Assembly (NCBI GenBank): GCA_020724365.1
Contig: DYHD01000009.1
Span: 3,843 to 49,743, forward strand
Direction of reading: 5' to 3'
DNA from: Thermodesulfovibrio yellowstonii
GTDB taxonomy: Bacteria > Nitrospirota > Thermodesulfovibrionia > Thermodesulfovibrionales > Dissulfurispiraceae
Length of the DNA stretch: 45,901 nucleotides
This document shows, in pieces, positions 16,121-24,918 of the stretch; the stretch's first letter is position 1; each line of letters begins with the position of its first letter. The notes under the pieces were generated by a model. That model was not told the DNA's origin. It did no database searches and saw only the letters and a list, made by a program, of their open reading frames with translations. A program made the translations under genes and the position numbers.

Positions 16121-17383
16121 ATGAACCTATCAAAGAAAAAAAATGCAATGCATGATATACTTGCTATCGTGCTGGCTGGGGGAAAGGGTGAGAGACTTTA
16201 CCCATTAACCATCCACAGGGCAAAACCAGCAGTGCCTTTCGGTGGTAAATATAGGATTATTGATTTCACATTAAGCAATTGCATCAATTCAAATATCAGG
16301 AAAATCGCTATTTTAACACAATATAAATCCCTCTCCCTTGAAAGGCATATCTATATGGGCTGGAGTAAACTTTTTTCTTATGAGTTAGATGAATTCATCT
16401 TTACTATCCCACCCCAACAAAGGCTTGATAATAGATGGTATGCTGGCACAGCCGATGCAGTTTATCAGAATATATATTTCCTTGAAAAAGAAGCCACTCC
16501 ATATTTACTTATCCTATCAGGTGATCATATATATAAAATGGATTATTCAGAGATGTTCGATTTTCATCTTCAAAAAGATGCTATAGCAACGGTTGCCGCA
16601 ATCGAAGTTGATAAGAAAACTGCATCTGCATTTGGCGTTATGGAGATTGATACTGATAGCAGGATTATTGGTTTTAAAGAAAAACCTAAAATTCCTAAAA
16701 CAATCCCTAGTAGTGAGGAACTATGCTTGGCATCTATGGGGGTTTATCTCTTTAATTTTGATATTTTAATCAAAGAACTTAAAAAAGATGCTACGATTGA
16801 ATCATCATCTCATGACTTCGGTAAAGACTTAATCCCAAAATTGATTAAGATGGGAAATGTTTTTGCCTATAATTTTAAAGATGAAAACAAGAAAGAGGCA
16901 AAATATTGGAGGGATGTCGGCACGATTGATGCCTATTGGGAAGCTAATATGGATCTTGTATCAGTAGATCCACTGCTAAATCTATATGATAGCGAATGGA
17001 ATATAAGGACATGTGAATTTCAGCACCCCCCCACAAAATTTGTTTTTGCACAAGAAGTGACTGGTGGCAGACTCGGCATAGCCCTCGATTCTATCGTTTG
17101 TGAAGGCAGTATAATAAGTGGAGGAAGGGTTCAAAACTCTATTCTATCATCAAATGTTAGAGTAAATAGTTGGGCAGATGTCAGAGAATCAATACTTATG
17201 GAAAATGTAGAGATAGGCAGACATGCAAAGATCAGAAGGGCAATTATTGACAAAGATGTTTATATCCCGCCTAATACAATCGTTGGTTATGATAAAGAAA
17301 AAGACCAAGAGAGCTTTTATATAAGCCCAAAAGGTATTGTAGTCATTCCAAAGGTCGTAATTTCCTCTTTAGATCTGGGATGA
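16121..17383 (+). CDS. glgC: Glucose-1-phosphate adenylyltransferase
   Basis: 420 residues. The nucleotidyltransferase domain has L-A-G-G-K-G-E-R-L-Y-P-L-T and A-K-P-A-V-P-F-G-G-K-Y-R-I-I-D-F (~18-50), the catalytic S-G-D-H-I-Y-K-M-D-Y, and the sugar-binding F-K-E-K-P. The C-terminal third is a left-handed beta-helix with the family ending V-V-I-P-K. It makes ADP-glucose for glycogen. Start 16121 gives an N-terminus a few residues longer than usual; ATG 16148 is possible, but neither has a ribosome-binding site. No other glycogen gene is adjacent. Confidence 0.93.
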   Translation: MNLSKKKNAMHDILAIVLAGGKGERLYPLTIHRAKPAVPFGGKYRIIDFTLSNCINSNIRKIAILTQYKSLSLERHIYMGWSKLFSYELDEFIFTIPPQQRLDNRWYAGTADAVYQNIYFLEKEATPYLLILSGDHIYKMDYSEMFDFHLQKDAIATVAAIEVDKKTASAFGVMEIDTDSRIIGFKEKPKIPKTIPSSEELCLASMGVYLFNFDILIKELKKDATIESSSHDFGKDLIPKLIKMGNVFAYNFKDENKKEAKYWRDVGTIDAYWEANMDLVSVDPLLNLYDSEWNIRTCEFQHPPTKFVFAQEVTGGRLGIALDSIVCEGSIISGGRVQNSILSSNVRVNSWADVRESILMENVEIGRHAKIRRAIIDKDVYIPPNTIVGYDKEKDQESFYISPKGIVVIPKVVISSLDLG

Positions 17384-17394
17384 CGATATAAAAA

Positions 17395-17416
17395 GAGAGT
17401 TCGATTATAGACTCTC
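17395..17416. terminator. Weak hairpin between convergent glgC and GAPDH genes
   Basis: GAGAGT and ACTCTC pair over six bases around a 10-base loop, in the 87-base spacer between the two convergent stop codons. No strong U-tract follows, so this is a weak call. Confidence 0.3.
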
Positions 17417-17470
17417 CACCACTACTCTAAAACATCACTCCAACATACTTCCTCAATTTAATACAATACC

Positions 17471-18670
17471 TTATAAAGAAGCTACTCTAACAGTCAAATC
17501 ACCAAGCATATTAGTAAAGCTGCCCAGTTCATTGTCATACCATCCGTGTATTACAGCCTGACTGACATCAGCTTTTGAATTTAAGGTATATGTATCATGC
17601 CCTTCGATTATCACTGCAGGACCAGTCAACCCAACAATATCAGAGGAAACATTTTGTTCTTCAGTATAAAAAATATAGCCTCTTTTATCAGTTATAGCAG
17701 ACTGATGATAAATATTATTTATCATCTCCTTTGTCAGTGGTTGTTGTTTATTATTGGTTAGGGTTACGATAAGCATAATAAGCGAACCAGTTGTGACAGG
17801 AACGCGAATCGATTCAGCAATAAATCCTATATTTTTCATCTCAGGGATGATAAGAGAAAGTGTTTTAGAGACACCTGTCGTCGTGAGTATAATGTTATTC
17901 ATCACACTTCTATTTTTTCTTAAATCATCAGCACCATCTTTGGGCAATCTATCAAGAATCTGCTGGGAGCCTGTCATTGCATGAATTGTGCACATTGTAA
18001 CTCCCAATATATTTTCGGCACCAAAATAGTTCAAAAGAGGTTTTATCATGTGTGAAAGGCAGGTTGTGGTGCATGATGCAGCAGAGATAAATTTATGCTT
18101 ATTTGGATTATATTCTTGTTCATTTATACCCATCACCATCGTAAGAGAATCCTCAGGCCAAGGAGCATTTTTATCCTTCATCTTGTATGGACCCGATGAT
18201 ATAACTTTCTTTACGGTTCCATTTAAATGTCCTCTTAATGAACCATTCTTTTCATCTGCGGGAATGCTTGGGTCGAGGAATTTGCCAGTGGCATCTAAAA
18301 CATAATCTACATTATATTTATCCCATGCTATGTTTGCTGGATTGCGGGATTCCTTTAGTATTGTTATGGGGATGCCGTCTATTTTAAAAGTGCCTTTCTT
18401 TTCATTAATATCACTTATTAACCTAGTTGCTTTATGACCATATAAATAGCGATTTAACGACCCATAAGTAGTATCTTTTTCAATGTAGTAAGCAATATCT
18501 TCAAGTTTAGTTCCTGCATTCCTGCCAATATTGACAACAATCTCGGAGAAAAATTTTCTGCTAATCTGATTCCATAAAGTGAGTTTGCCTATCCTACCAA
18601 GACCATTAATGCCAAGAATGCTTTTATGGGTCGAATCAACAATATTTCTCCCCTGCTTATTGGATTCCAT
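17471..18670 (-). CDS. Divergent long glyceraldehyde-3-phosphate dehydrogenase
   Basis: 399 residues, about 60 longer than typical GapA. The NAD-binding start G-I-N-G-L-G-R-I-G-K is at ~20-29. The catalytic Cys200 is in S-A-A-S-C-T-T-T-C-L rather than the usual S-N-A-S-C-T-T-N-C-L, and the catalytic His230 is in C-T-I-H-A-M-T-G-S-Q-Q, spaced 30 residues instead of 27. W-Y-D-N-E-L-G-S at the C-terminus is conserved. It converts glyceraldehyde-3-phosphate to 1,3-bisphosphoglycerate or a close relative. GGAGG precedes the ATG. It faces a divergent LysR gene, a possible regulator. Whether it is the main glycolytic enzyme is unclear. Confidence 0.82.
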   Translation of the reverse strand: MESNKQGRNIVDSTHKSILGINGLGRIGKLTLWNQISRKFFSEIVVNIGRNAGTKLEDIAYYIEKDTTYGSLNRYLYGHKATRLISDINEKKGTFKIDGIPITILKESRNPANIAWDKYNVDYVLDATGKFLDPSIPADEKNGSLRGHLNGTVKKVISSGPYKMKDKNAPWPEDSLTMVMGINEQEYNPNKHKFISAASCTTTCLSHMIKPLLNYFGAENILGVTMCTIHAMTGSQQILDRLPKDGADDLRKNRSVMNNIILTTTGVSKTLSLIIPEMKNIGFIAESIRVPVTTGSLIMLIVTLTNNKQQPLTKEMINNIYHQSAITDKRGYIFYTEEQNVSSDIVGLTGPAVIIEGHDTYTLNSKADVSQAVIHGWYDNELGSFTNMLGDLTVRVASL

Positions 18671-18861
18671 TGCCTAATCCTCCTTAGATTTGCTTAGATT
18701 TAGATTAAAATGAAAAATCATTGATTTTGCTCTACTAAGATTTGTATATTTTAATCTCAATTATATAATATTGAATTGATAGTTGCAAAATATAAGACCC
18801 CCCCCTGTTAATAAAATAATAGAAATTAATAAAAATGCTCCATTTTTAAGCTATTTCTATG

Positions 18862-18870
18862 TGTTAAAAT
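18862..18870 (+). promoter_or_regulatory. Extended -10 promoter abutting the lysR-type gene
   Basis: TGT-TAAAAT ends six bases before the ATG at 18877, so transcription should start on or next to the start codon. No clear -35 box and no Shine-Dalgarno sequence are seen. Confidence 0.5.
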
Positions 18871-18876
18871 TAATCA

Positions 18877-19770
18877 ATGGATATACATCATCTAAGAGTC
18901 TTTACATCTGTCTTTAGAAATAAAAGCTTCTCAAGGGCTTCTGAAGAACTTTATCTCACTCAGCCTACTGTCAGCGATCATATAAAGTCACTTGAGGAGG
19001 AGTTTAACTGCAGACTCTTTGATAGGCTTGGTAGAAATATTATTCCAACAAAAGAGGCTGAATTACTGTATATCCATGCTGCTGATATAATTGAAAAAAC
19101 AGGCAATTTGAAGAACTTAATGAATGAGTTTCAAAGTAATATATCAGGTGAGCTTATAACAGGTGCAAGCACGATTCCTGGAACATATGTGCTACCTAAA
19201 TTTATGTTAGAATTTAAGAATAAATATCCTGCAATCAAATATCAGGTGATCATATCAGATTCAAAAGGAATAATAGATAAGATATTAAGCTATGAACTTC
19301 TGCTCGGTGTCGTGGGCTCTAATATTTATAATGAAAAACTTCAATACTATCCATTTATGGAAGATGAGCTTATTATAGTGTCTTCACCTTCTTTAACCGA
19401 AAAGGACGAATTAACTATCGAGGAATTGTTATCATACCCCATGATTTTAAGAGAAGAAGGCTCAGGGACTCGGATTGAATTTCTTAAGATAATTGCAGAG
19501 AAAGGATTCAATCTTGAGCATTTGAATATAGTAGGGCTTTTTGGCTCAACTGATGCGGTGAAACAAGCTGTGAAAAGCGGCTTGGGGATCTCCATGCTCT
19601 CAAAATTAGCCGTGATGGATGAGCTGAAGTATAATATGTTAAATAAAATTAAACTTAAGGATATACAGATGAGTCGGCAGTTTTATATAGCGGTTCATAG
19701 CATGAGAACCCTTCCACCTGTATATAAACTTTTTGTTGAGACCCTTCGGTCAAGATATTTAAGAGCTTAA
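18877..19770 (+). CDS. LysR-family transcriptional regulator
   Basis: 297 residues. The N-terminal winged helix-turn-helix covers ~1-60 (M-D-I-H-H-L-R-V-F ... A-S-E-E-L-Y-L-T-Q-P-T-V-S-D-H-I), followed by the linker helix and a periplasmic-binding-like effector domain (~90-290). The wording resembles CysB/YeiE-like and selenium-metabolism-associated LysR regulators, but the ligand cannot be read from sequence. The GAPDH gene is transcribed the other way from a 206-base spacer and is the natural candidate target. The diguanylate cyclase gene starts 19 bases downstream, so they may form an operon. Confidence 0.9.
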   Translation: MDIHHLRVFTSVFRNKSFSRASEELYLTQPTVSDHIKSLEEEFNCRLFDRLGRNIIPTKEAELLYIHAADIIEKTGNLKNLMNEFQSNISGELITGASTIPGTYVLPKFMLEFKNKYPAIKYQVIISDSKGIIDKILSYELLLGVVGSNIYNEKLQYYPFMEDELIIVSSPSLTEKDELTIEELLSYPMILREEGSGTRIEFLKIIAEKGFNLEHLNIVGLFGSTDAVKQAVKSGLGISMLSKLAVMDELKYNMLNKIKLKDIQMSRQFYIAVHSMRTLPPVYKLFVETLRSRYLRA

Positions 19771-19789
19771 ATGAGAAGGAATTTATCTG

Positions 19790-21580
19790 ATGCGAAATAA
19801 AATAAATTGTTGGGAAGCACTAAAATGTCAACAGACTAAATGTCCTGCTTATGGTATAGAAAGCTCTAAATGCTGGCTTATCCAAAAAACTTTCTGCTAT
19901 GAACAAGTTCAGGGGGAATATGTATCTAAAATGACTAAATGCCTTAATTGTGAGGTTTTAAACAAAAATCTCACTTTATCTTTAGCAAAAGACACCATCA
20001 AAATATTAAATGACCAACTCAATAACTATCATCAGAAGACTATTGAACATGAAAATGATCTAGTAGCAATTAATGAAAAACTCTTTATTGCGCTTGAGCA
20101 AGCTGAGTCAAATGCTCAGGTCTTAAATGATATTATAGATTTTCTCCCTGATGCTACATTTATCATAGATAAGGATAAAAAAGTTATCGGATGGAATAAG
20201 GCTATCGAAAGACTGACAGGTGTTCAAAAAACTGAGATTATAAATAAAGGCGATTATGCCTATGCCGTTCCATTTTATGGGCATAAAAGACCTATGCTCA
20301 TAGATTTATTAGACGAACCAAATGAGGAAATCAAAAAGAAATATAACTTAATAGAAATAAAATCTAATTTGATTTATGGCGAGGTTTATACACCCCTTTT
20401 TAGAGAAGAAAAAGAGGTATATCTTTGGGCTATTGCATCACCTATCTTTGATAAAAAAGGCAATAAGGTGGGCGCTATAGAGTCAATTCGAGACATAACA
20501 GAATTTAAACAAACAGAAAAGATGTTAGTAGATATTAATGAAAAGCTTAGATTATGGGCTAATGAACTTGAACAAAGAACAAGGGAATTGGCTTTGCTTA
20601 ATGAGATGAGCGAGCTTATACAATCATGTGTAACTATTGATGAGGCTTTAGAGGCTATTTCACAGACTATGTTGAAACTTTTCCCATTCTTTTCGGGGTA
20701 TTTATATATGTTCAACAAATCAACGAATATGCTCGAGGTTGTCTCGAGATGGGGAGAGAAAGTCGAAAGCAAAGAAATATTTAAACCTCATGAATGCATT
20801 GCCTTAAAACAAAGCAGGATTTTTATCTCCGAACTTAGCAATGCTTTTATTAAATGTAAACATCTATCCAAAGGATTCTCTGGATATTATATTTGCATAC
20901 CCCTTGCATCGCAAAAAGAATCTATAGGAGTGCTGCACCTGCAGATTGAAAAAGAACAATCAGTTTTAAATGATGTAGAAATGACCGAATCCCGACAGCT
21001 CTTTCTGACCACAATCACTGAACATATCTCTTTATCTCTTTACAATATTAGATTAAGAGAAAGCCTAAAATATCAGGCTATTCGAGACCCCCTTACAGGT
21101 TTGTTCAACCGTAGATATATGGAAGAAACCCTTGTGCGTGAAATACAGAGGGCTCGCAGAAAAAATTCAGCCGTTGGATTAATTATATTTGACATTGATC
21201 ACTTTAAACGATTTAATGATACTTTTGGTCATGCAGCAGGAGATACAATGCTTCGTGAGATAGCTTCATTCATCAAATCAAATATCAGAGCGGAGGATAT
21301 CGCAAGCAGGTATGGGGGTGAAGAGTTTCTAATAACAATGTCCGACGCAAGTCTTGAAATTACCAGAGAAAGGGCAGAAAGGCTCAGGCAGGAAGTGAAA
21401 AAATTGGTGGTTAAACATCAAAATCAGCCTCTCGGAGCAGTTACTCTCTCTTTTGGTGTATCTGCATTCCCCAAACATGCAAATGAAGGAGAGGCTTTAA
21501 TAAAAGCTGCTGACAATGCATTATATCAAGCAAAGGCAGAAGGCAGAGACAGGGTGGTAGTTGCAGAGCCTGAAAATTAA
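19790..21580 (+). CDS. Two-CW / PAS / GAF diguanylate cyclase
   Basis: 596 residues. The first ~60 hold seven cysteines (7, 13, 18, 28, 36, 51, 54) with two Cys-Trp pairs, the two-CW zinc- or metal-binding module. A coiled coil (~65-110) leads to a PAS domain (~115-235, [14 protein letters not shown]), a second coil, a GAF domain (~265-415) and a GGDEF domain (~430-590). The active-site motif R-Y-G-G-E-E-F is intact, so it should make c-di-GMP. No membrane helix: a cytoplasmic sensor, perhaps of redox or metal state. The start follows AAGGA; the gene precedes dcd directly. Confidence 0.92.
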   Translation: MRNKINCWEALKCQQTKCPAYGIESSKCWLIQKTFCYEQVQGEYVSKMTKCLNCEVLNKNLTLSLAKDTIKILNDQLNNYHQKTIEHENDLVAINEKLFIALEQAESNAQVLNDIIDFLPDATFIIDKDKKVIGWNKAIERLTGVQKTEIINKGDYAYAVPFYGHKRPMLIDLLDEPNEEIKKKYNLIEIKSNLIYGEVYTPLFREEKEVYLWAIASPIFDKKGNKVGAIESIRDITEFKQTEKMLVDINEKLRLWANELEQRTRELALLNEMSELIQSCVTIDEALEAISQTMLKLFPFFSGYLYMFNKSTNMLEVVSRWGEKVESKEIFKPHECIALKQSRIFISELSNAFIKCKHLSKGFSGYYICIPLASQKESIGVLHLQIEKEQSVLNDVEMTESRQLFLTTITEHISLSLYNIRLRESLKYQAIRDPLTGLFNRRYMEETLVREIQRARRKNSAVGLIIFDIDHFKRFNDTFGHAAGDTMLREIASFIKSNIRAEDIASRYGGEEFLITMSDASLEITRERAERLRQEVKKLVVKHQNQPLGAVTLSFGVSAFPKHANEGEALIKAADNALYQAKAEGRDRVVVAEPEN

Positions 21581-21594
21581 TGACAGGAGGAAGG

Positions 21595-22143
21595 ATGATT
21601 AAGTCTGATAAATGGATAAAGGATATGGCACAGAAAGGAATGATAACCCCTTTTAGTGATAGGCAAATCAGGGAAGGGGTAATATCTTACGGTGTTAGTT
21701 CATATGGTTATGATATCAGGATTGGGGATGAATTCAAAATATTTACTAATATCAATAGCACATTAGTAGATCCTAAGAATTTTGACGAAAGAAGCCTTGT
21801 AGATTTCAGAGGGGATATTTGTATTATTCCGCCAAACTCTTTTGCTCTCGCAAGCTCAATTGAGTATTTTAAAATACCGAGAGATGTGCTTGTAATATGT
21901 CTTGGAAAGTCCACTTATGCAAGGTGTGGGATAATCGTTAATATAACCCCACTTGAGCCCGAATGGGAAGGACATATTACTATTGAAATATCCAATACTA
22001 CACCACTTCCTGCAAAAATTTACGGCAATGAAGGCATAGCCCAGCTCCTCTTTTTGGGGTCTGATGATATCTGCGAGGTATCATATAAAGATAAGGCAGG
22101 AAAATATCAGTCGCAAAAAGGCATAACTTTGCCAAGGCTTTAG
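21595..22143 (+). CDS. dcd: dCTP deaminase
   Basis: 182 residues from ATG 21595, placed 5 bases after AGGAGGAAG; an earlier start at 21580 overlapping the cyclase stop is less likely. Motifs [10 protein letters not shown], the substrate segment G-K-S-T-Y-A-R-C-G and the catalytic-Glu region [16 protein letters not shown] are intact. It deaminates dCTP to dUTP for thymidylate synthesis. Whether it also hydrolyses dUTP (bifunctional form) cannot be decided from the motifs alone. Co-transcription with the cyclase is likely. Confidence 0.94.
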   Translation: MIKSDKWIKDMAQKGMITPFSDRQIREGVISYGVSSYGYDIRIGDEFKIFTNINSTLVDPKNFDERSLVDFRGDICIIPPNSFALASSIEYFKIPRDVLVICLGKSTYARCGIIVNITPLEPEWEGHITIEISNTTPLPAKIYGNEGIAQLLFLGSDDICEVSYKDKAGKYQSQKGITLPRL

Positions 22144-22193
22144 AGATATTTTAGGATATTGCCTCAAGGCTTGGTTATGTTAAAAGACTTGGA

Positions 22194-23618
22194 TTAACCC
22201 TTGAGATAATTTATTACATCCTTTGCAGAATAATCAGAGCCTACATTCTTAACGATATTAGTTATTGGTGAGTAGTCTTCGCCGCTTGTAATTATAGGAG
22301 GTTCTACCCCATAATCACGAATTTGTCCCAGACCAATAGTAGCTATCAACCCATTACAGAGACATTGTTTATCAATGGTTTCTTCAATGGTGCCACCTTT
22401 TTTAATAAAATTTTCCACTGGCTCTGCGGGGCAGCGATAACCAATTTCTGAATCACCTTTATAATAAAGCCTTCTAAGATAGCCGAGGTCGCAGATTCGC
22501 TTCCTTATTTTAATTTTAATAGGGTCTGTCATTGTATTTTCTAACCGAATCATTTTAAAAGGGTATCCTGTTGGTGATGCTTTGAAATCAGTATAAACAT
22601 CTAGAGAACCGTCGAGAGATTTTCTTATAATATTCTGCTTTATTTCTGGCATGATAGCGGATTCTTTGCAAATAGCAAAAGCAGTTCCAACCTGTATCCC
22701 GCTAGCGCTTTCGGAAAGGGCTTCTCTCAGTTTATCAGGTGATGCATATCCTCCAGCGAGCCAGAAAGGACGGTTCAATTCAGCTATTTTAGAAATATTA
22801 GGTATATCTTTTGCGGTAAATTGCTGAGAATGTTGTGTATGAGGCTTGTCAGTCCTCCGGGGAGGGGCATTATGACCACCTGCTGTATGCCCTTCAACAA
22901 TAAAACCATCAACGCAACCAGAAGCTTTTTTTACAAGGGTTTTGGCTATAATATCAGAAGAAACAATTGCAAGAAACTTGGGTCGCTTTAATTCCCTTAA
23001 TGACGGGCTGCGAAACTCTCTTGGGTCAAAATAATTTAAGAAGTTTTGGGATAATGTATTGTCTTCAACAGCAAGCCTGAGCTCTACAGGTTCTAATCGA
23101 GAGAGTTTATCAATAATGCCAGGAATAGACAAAGGAATGCCAGCCCCCATCAATATAAAATCTACACCTCCTAGCATTGCACCAAAAATAGATGGTAAAG
23201 TGGGAAGTTGTATTTTTTCAAGATAATTAATTCCTACCACACCATTATGCCCTTCTTTTGATAGAAAGACCTCAATAAAATTTGCGATTATTATAAGCTC
23301 TATAGATGAACGTTGCATATTAACAGCAGGCATAGGAATTAACTTAAAAGGCTCATCAGGAGATTTACCACCGGGTATAAAGAATTTATTTAGTACACTT
23401 TCAGCTACATCCTGCAAAGGAAAATGTGACATCGCGCGTCTAATATCTCCACCAGGGTCGCCTAACTGAAGCCTTCTGATAATAACTGAATCAATAGCGG
23501 TGCCGGATACTACCCCCATCTGATTCTGCTTTGAAACAGCCTTTGCAAGTTCCCATGTCGAAACACCAATTCCCATTCCACCTTGTATGATTTCTGGTAA
23601 TCTTTCAGTAGTATTCAT
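22194..23618 (-). CDS. NMO/PfaD-type FMN oxidoreductase
   Basis: 474 residues from ATG 23618, preceded by GAGGAAG. The start P-E-I-I-Q-G-G-M-G-I-G-V-S is the FMN-binding opening of the nitronate monooxygenase/2-nitropropane dioxygenase TIM barrel. The active-site segment E-G-H-T-A-G-G-H-N-A-P-P-R is intact, with G-G-Y-A-S and G-I-Q-V-G-T-A-F phosphate-binding loops. A ~110-residue C-terminal extension carries a Cys cluster (R-C-P-A-E-P, Q-C-L-C-N-G-L) seen in PfaD-like trans-enoyl reductases. No polyketide or PUFA synthase genes lie nearby, so the substrate is unknown. The stop is 51 bases from the convergent dcd stop. Confidence 0.82.
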   Translation of the reverse strand: MNTTERLPEIIQGGMGIGVSTWELAKAVSKQNQMGVVSGTAIDSVIIRRLQLGDPGGDIRRAMSHFPLQDVAESVLNKFFIPGGKSPDEPFKLIPMPAVNMQRSSIELIIIANFIEVFLSKEGHNGVVGINYLEKIQLPTLPSIFGAMLGGVDFILMGAGIPLSIPGIIDKLSRLEPVELRLAVEDNTLSQNFLNYFDPREFRSPSLRELKRPKFLAIVSSDIIAKTLVKKASGCVDGFIVEGHTAGGHNAPPRRTDKPHTQHSQQFTAKDIPNISKIAELNRPFWLAGGYASPDKLREALSESASGIQVGTAFAICKESAIMPEIKQNIIRKSLDGSLDVYTDFKASPTGYPFKMIRLENTMTDPIKIKIRKRICDLGYLRRLYYKGDSEIGYRCPAEPVENFIKKGGTIEETIDKQCLCNGLIATIGLGQIRDYGVEPPIITSGEDYSPITNIVKNVGSDYSAKDVINYLKG

Positions 23619-23636
23619 TAACTTCCTCAGCAGCAA

Positions 23637-24083
23637 TAATTTAAATTCAATATTGTAGTGGTCTATCAGTGATGATTATTATACACAATTCAGACAAAAA
23701 AAATATCTCAATTCATAAAGACCATAATCCGTAATGAGCATTAAATACTCGTTGATTTTGCTGTTATTGCAAGCACCTGAAAGGTGCGTGGCAATCTCAA
23801 ACAAAATTCTTCCCCTTCGCTATGCTCAGGGCTTCAGATCACTCGCTCAGAATGATACTTCATGTTAGATTGCGGAGCCTGTTCCGAAGAAGTGAGGAAT
23901 CTCCAAGTTTGCTTCGGCTTAACTTCACAACTTCACTCGCAATGACTACGGATTATAGTAAAGATGAAAAATAGAGAGAAGGTTTAAAAAAATAAAAAAC
24001 TATGTATATGTATGATAGGCATCCCCTCAGTCACACAATATCTGACAGCCTGTTGAAAAATACATACATTTCAGAAAGAGTTG
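23637..24083. repeat. Mosaic of decayed dispersed repeats
   Basis: No gene in this stretch. It includes a GCACCT/AGGTGC hairpin (23773-23787), a segment from about 23820 to 23945 ending T-C-G-C-A-A-T-G-A-C that resembles dispersed AGATTGC...CGCAATGAC elements, and at the right end GACAGCCTGTTGAAAAA and TTGTCATGCCCGTG, both like ends of common mobile repeats. It is somewhat richer in GC than its surroundings. Confidence 0.5.
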
Positions 24084-24701
24084 TCATGCCCGTGAAACTT
24101 GTTTAAAATTTAATATATCCATTGTATCGTCTTCCATCCCCATTGCATAAATGCCTGCCTTAGTAAGAGCATTTATGACATTATCCTGAAGATATAAAGA
24201 GGAAAATATAGGGATTATCTTTTTGTCCTTATATTCAGGGAAATAATCAAAGAACTCCTCATTTTTTATAAAGTTTATAAAATTTTCAATATATTCATGC
24301 CTGATAGTTGCTTTGGTCTCATTGAAAATTACCTTATCATCACATATAGCTATAACATCAAACTCATGTCTTTTAGTTCTATCTTTAGTGTTCCTCTTGT
24401 ATCTTCTAACCATAAAGTCTTCAATGTCTTCACAGCCAAAATATCTTTCCGCAACACCTTTTATATTAGGGGCAACAATGTCTTCTACAATAGTCCCCAT
24501 TTTATTAGCAAGCTCTCCCCACTGTTTATTCATTCTCTTTCTGTCTCTTTCAACTTCATCTTTGAATTCTCTCATTTCATCTTTGAATTCTCTCATCTCG
24601 TCTTTGAAAATTCTCATTTCATCTTTGAATCTATCTGTATTAATAATAGACTGCCTAAGCACATCTTCAAGTGTATCTATTCTTTCATCTGTTGTGGGCA
24701 T
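24084..24701 (-). CDS. Coiled-coil DUF3782-like putative nuclease
   Basis: 205 residues. Residues ~1-70 form a charged coiled coil containing four tandem copies of a 7-residue unit (F-K-D-E-M-R-E type). The C-terminal ~110 residues have the PD-(D/E)xK pattern E-F-D-V-I-A-I ... V-I-F-N-E-T-K-A-T, as in DUF3782/DUF3782-like predicted nucleases, which are often multi-copy in genomes of this kind. The target is unknown. The last codons (F-K-Q-V-S-R-A) fall within a repeat-like end, so the C-terminus may have been remodelled by insertion. No ribosome-binding site stronger than AAGGAG is seen upstream of ATG 24701. Confidence 0.7.
   Translation of the reverse strand: MPTTDERIDTLEDVLRQSIINTDRFKDEMRIFKDEMREFKDEMREFKDEVERDRKRMNKQWGELANKMGTIVEDIVAPNIKGVAERYFGCEDIEDFMVRRYKRNTKDRTKRHEFDVIAICDDKVIFNETKATIRHEYIENFINFIKNEEFFDYFPEYKDKKIIPIFSSLYLQDNVINALTKAGIYAMGMEDDTMDILNFKQVSRA
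24556..24639 (-). repeat. Four tandem 21-bp units inside a coding region
   Basis: Units at 24556-24576, 24577-24597, 24598-24618 and 24619-24639. The first two differ only at their last base; the third and fourth are diverged. They encode successive F-K-D-E-M/V-R-E heptads. Confidence 0.85.
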
Positions 24702-24918
24702 TTATATTACTCCTTAGCAATATCTGCTTATAATTAACCATAACAAAATCAAAATTTTTTGTCAAAAAGCAACCTATCGCCTTTTCTTTACTTACTCCTT
24801 CTGTATTTTGTTTTTGTAGGGGCAATCCTCTGTAGTTGTCCTTTAAAATCCATCATATCAGGGTATGACACAGGGATCTGCCTCTACATTAAATTCAAAA
24901 TCCCTTTTATATCAAAAA

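Noticed and set aside
18795..18810. Run of C around 18799-18805 as a phase-variation tract
   Set aside because: It is only about eight bases, lies in a spacer away from promoter boxes, and I have no evidence of length variation.
24556..24639. Possible CRISPR-like repeats
   Set aside because: Units are 21 bases with no spacers and lie in frame inside a coding region.
24297..24737. Two long plus-strand reading frames opposite the DUF3782-like gene
   Set aside because: They are antisense mirrors of a repetitive coiled-coil coding region, have low-complexity Ser/Leu/Phe content and no ribosome-binding site.
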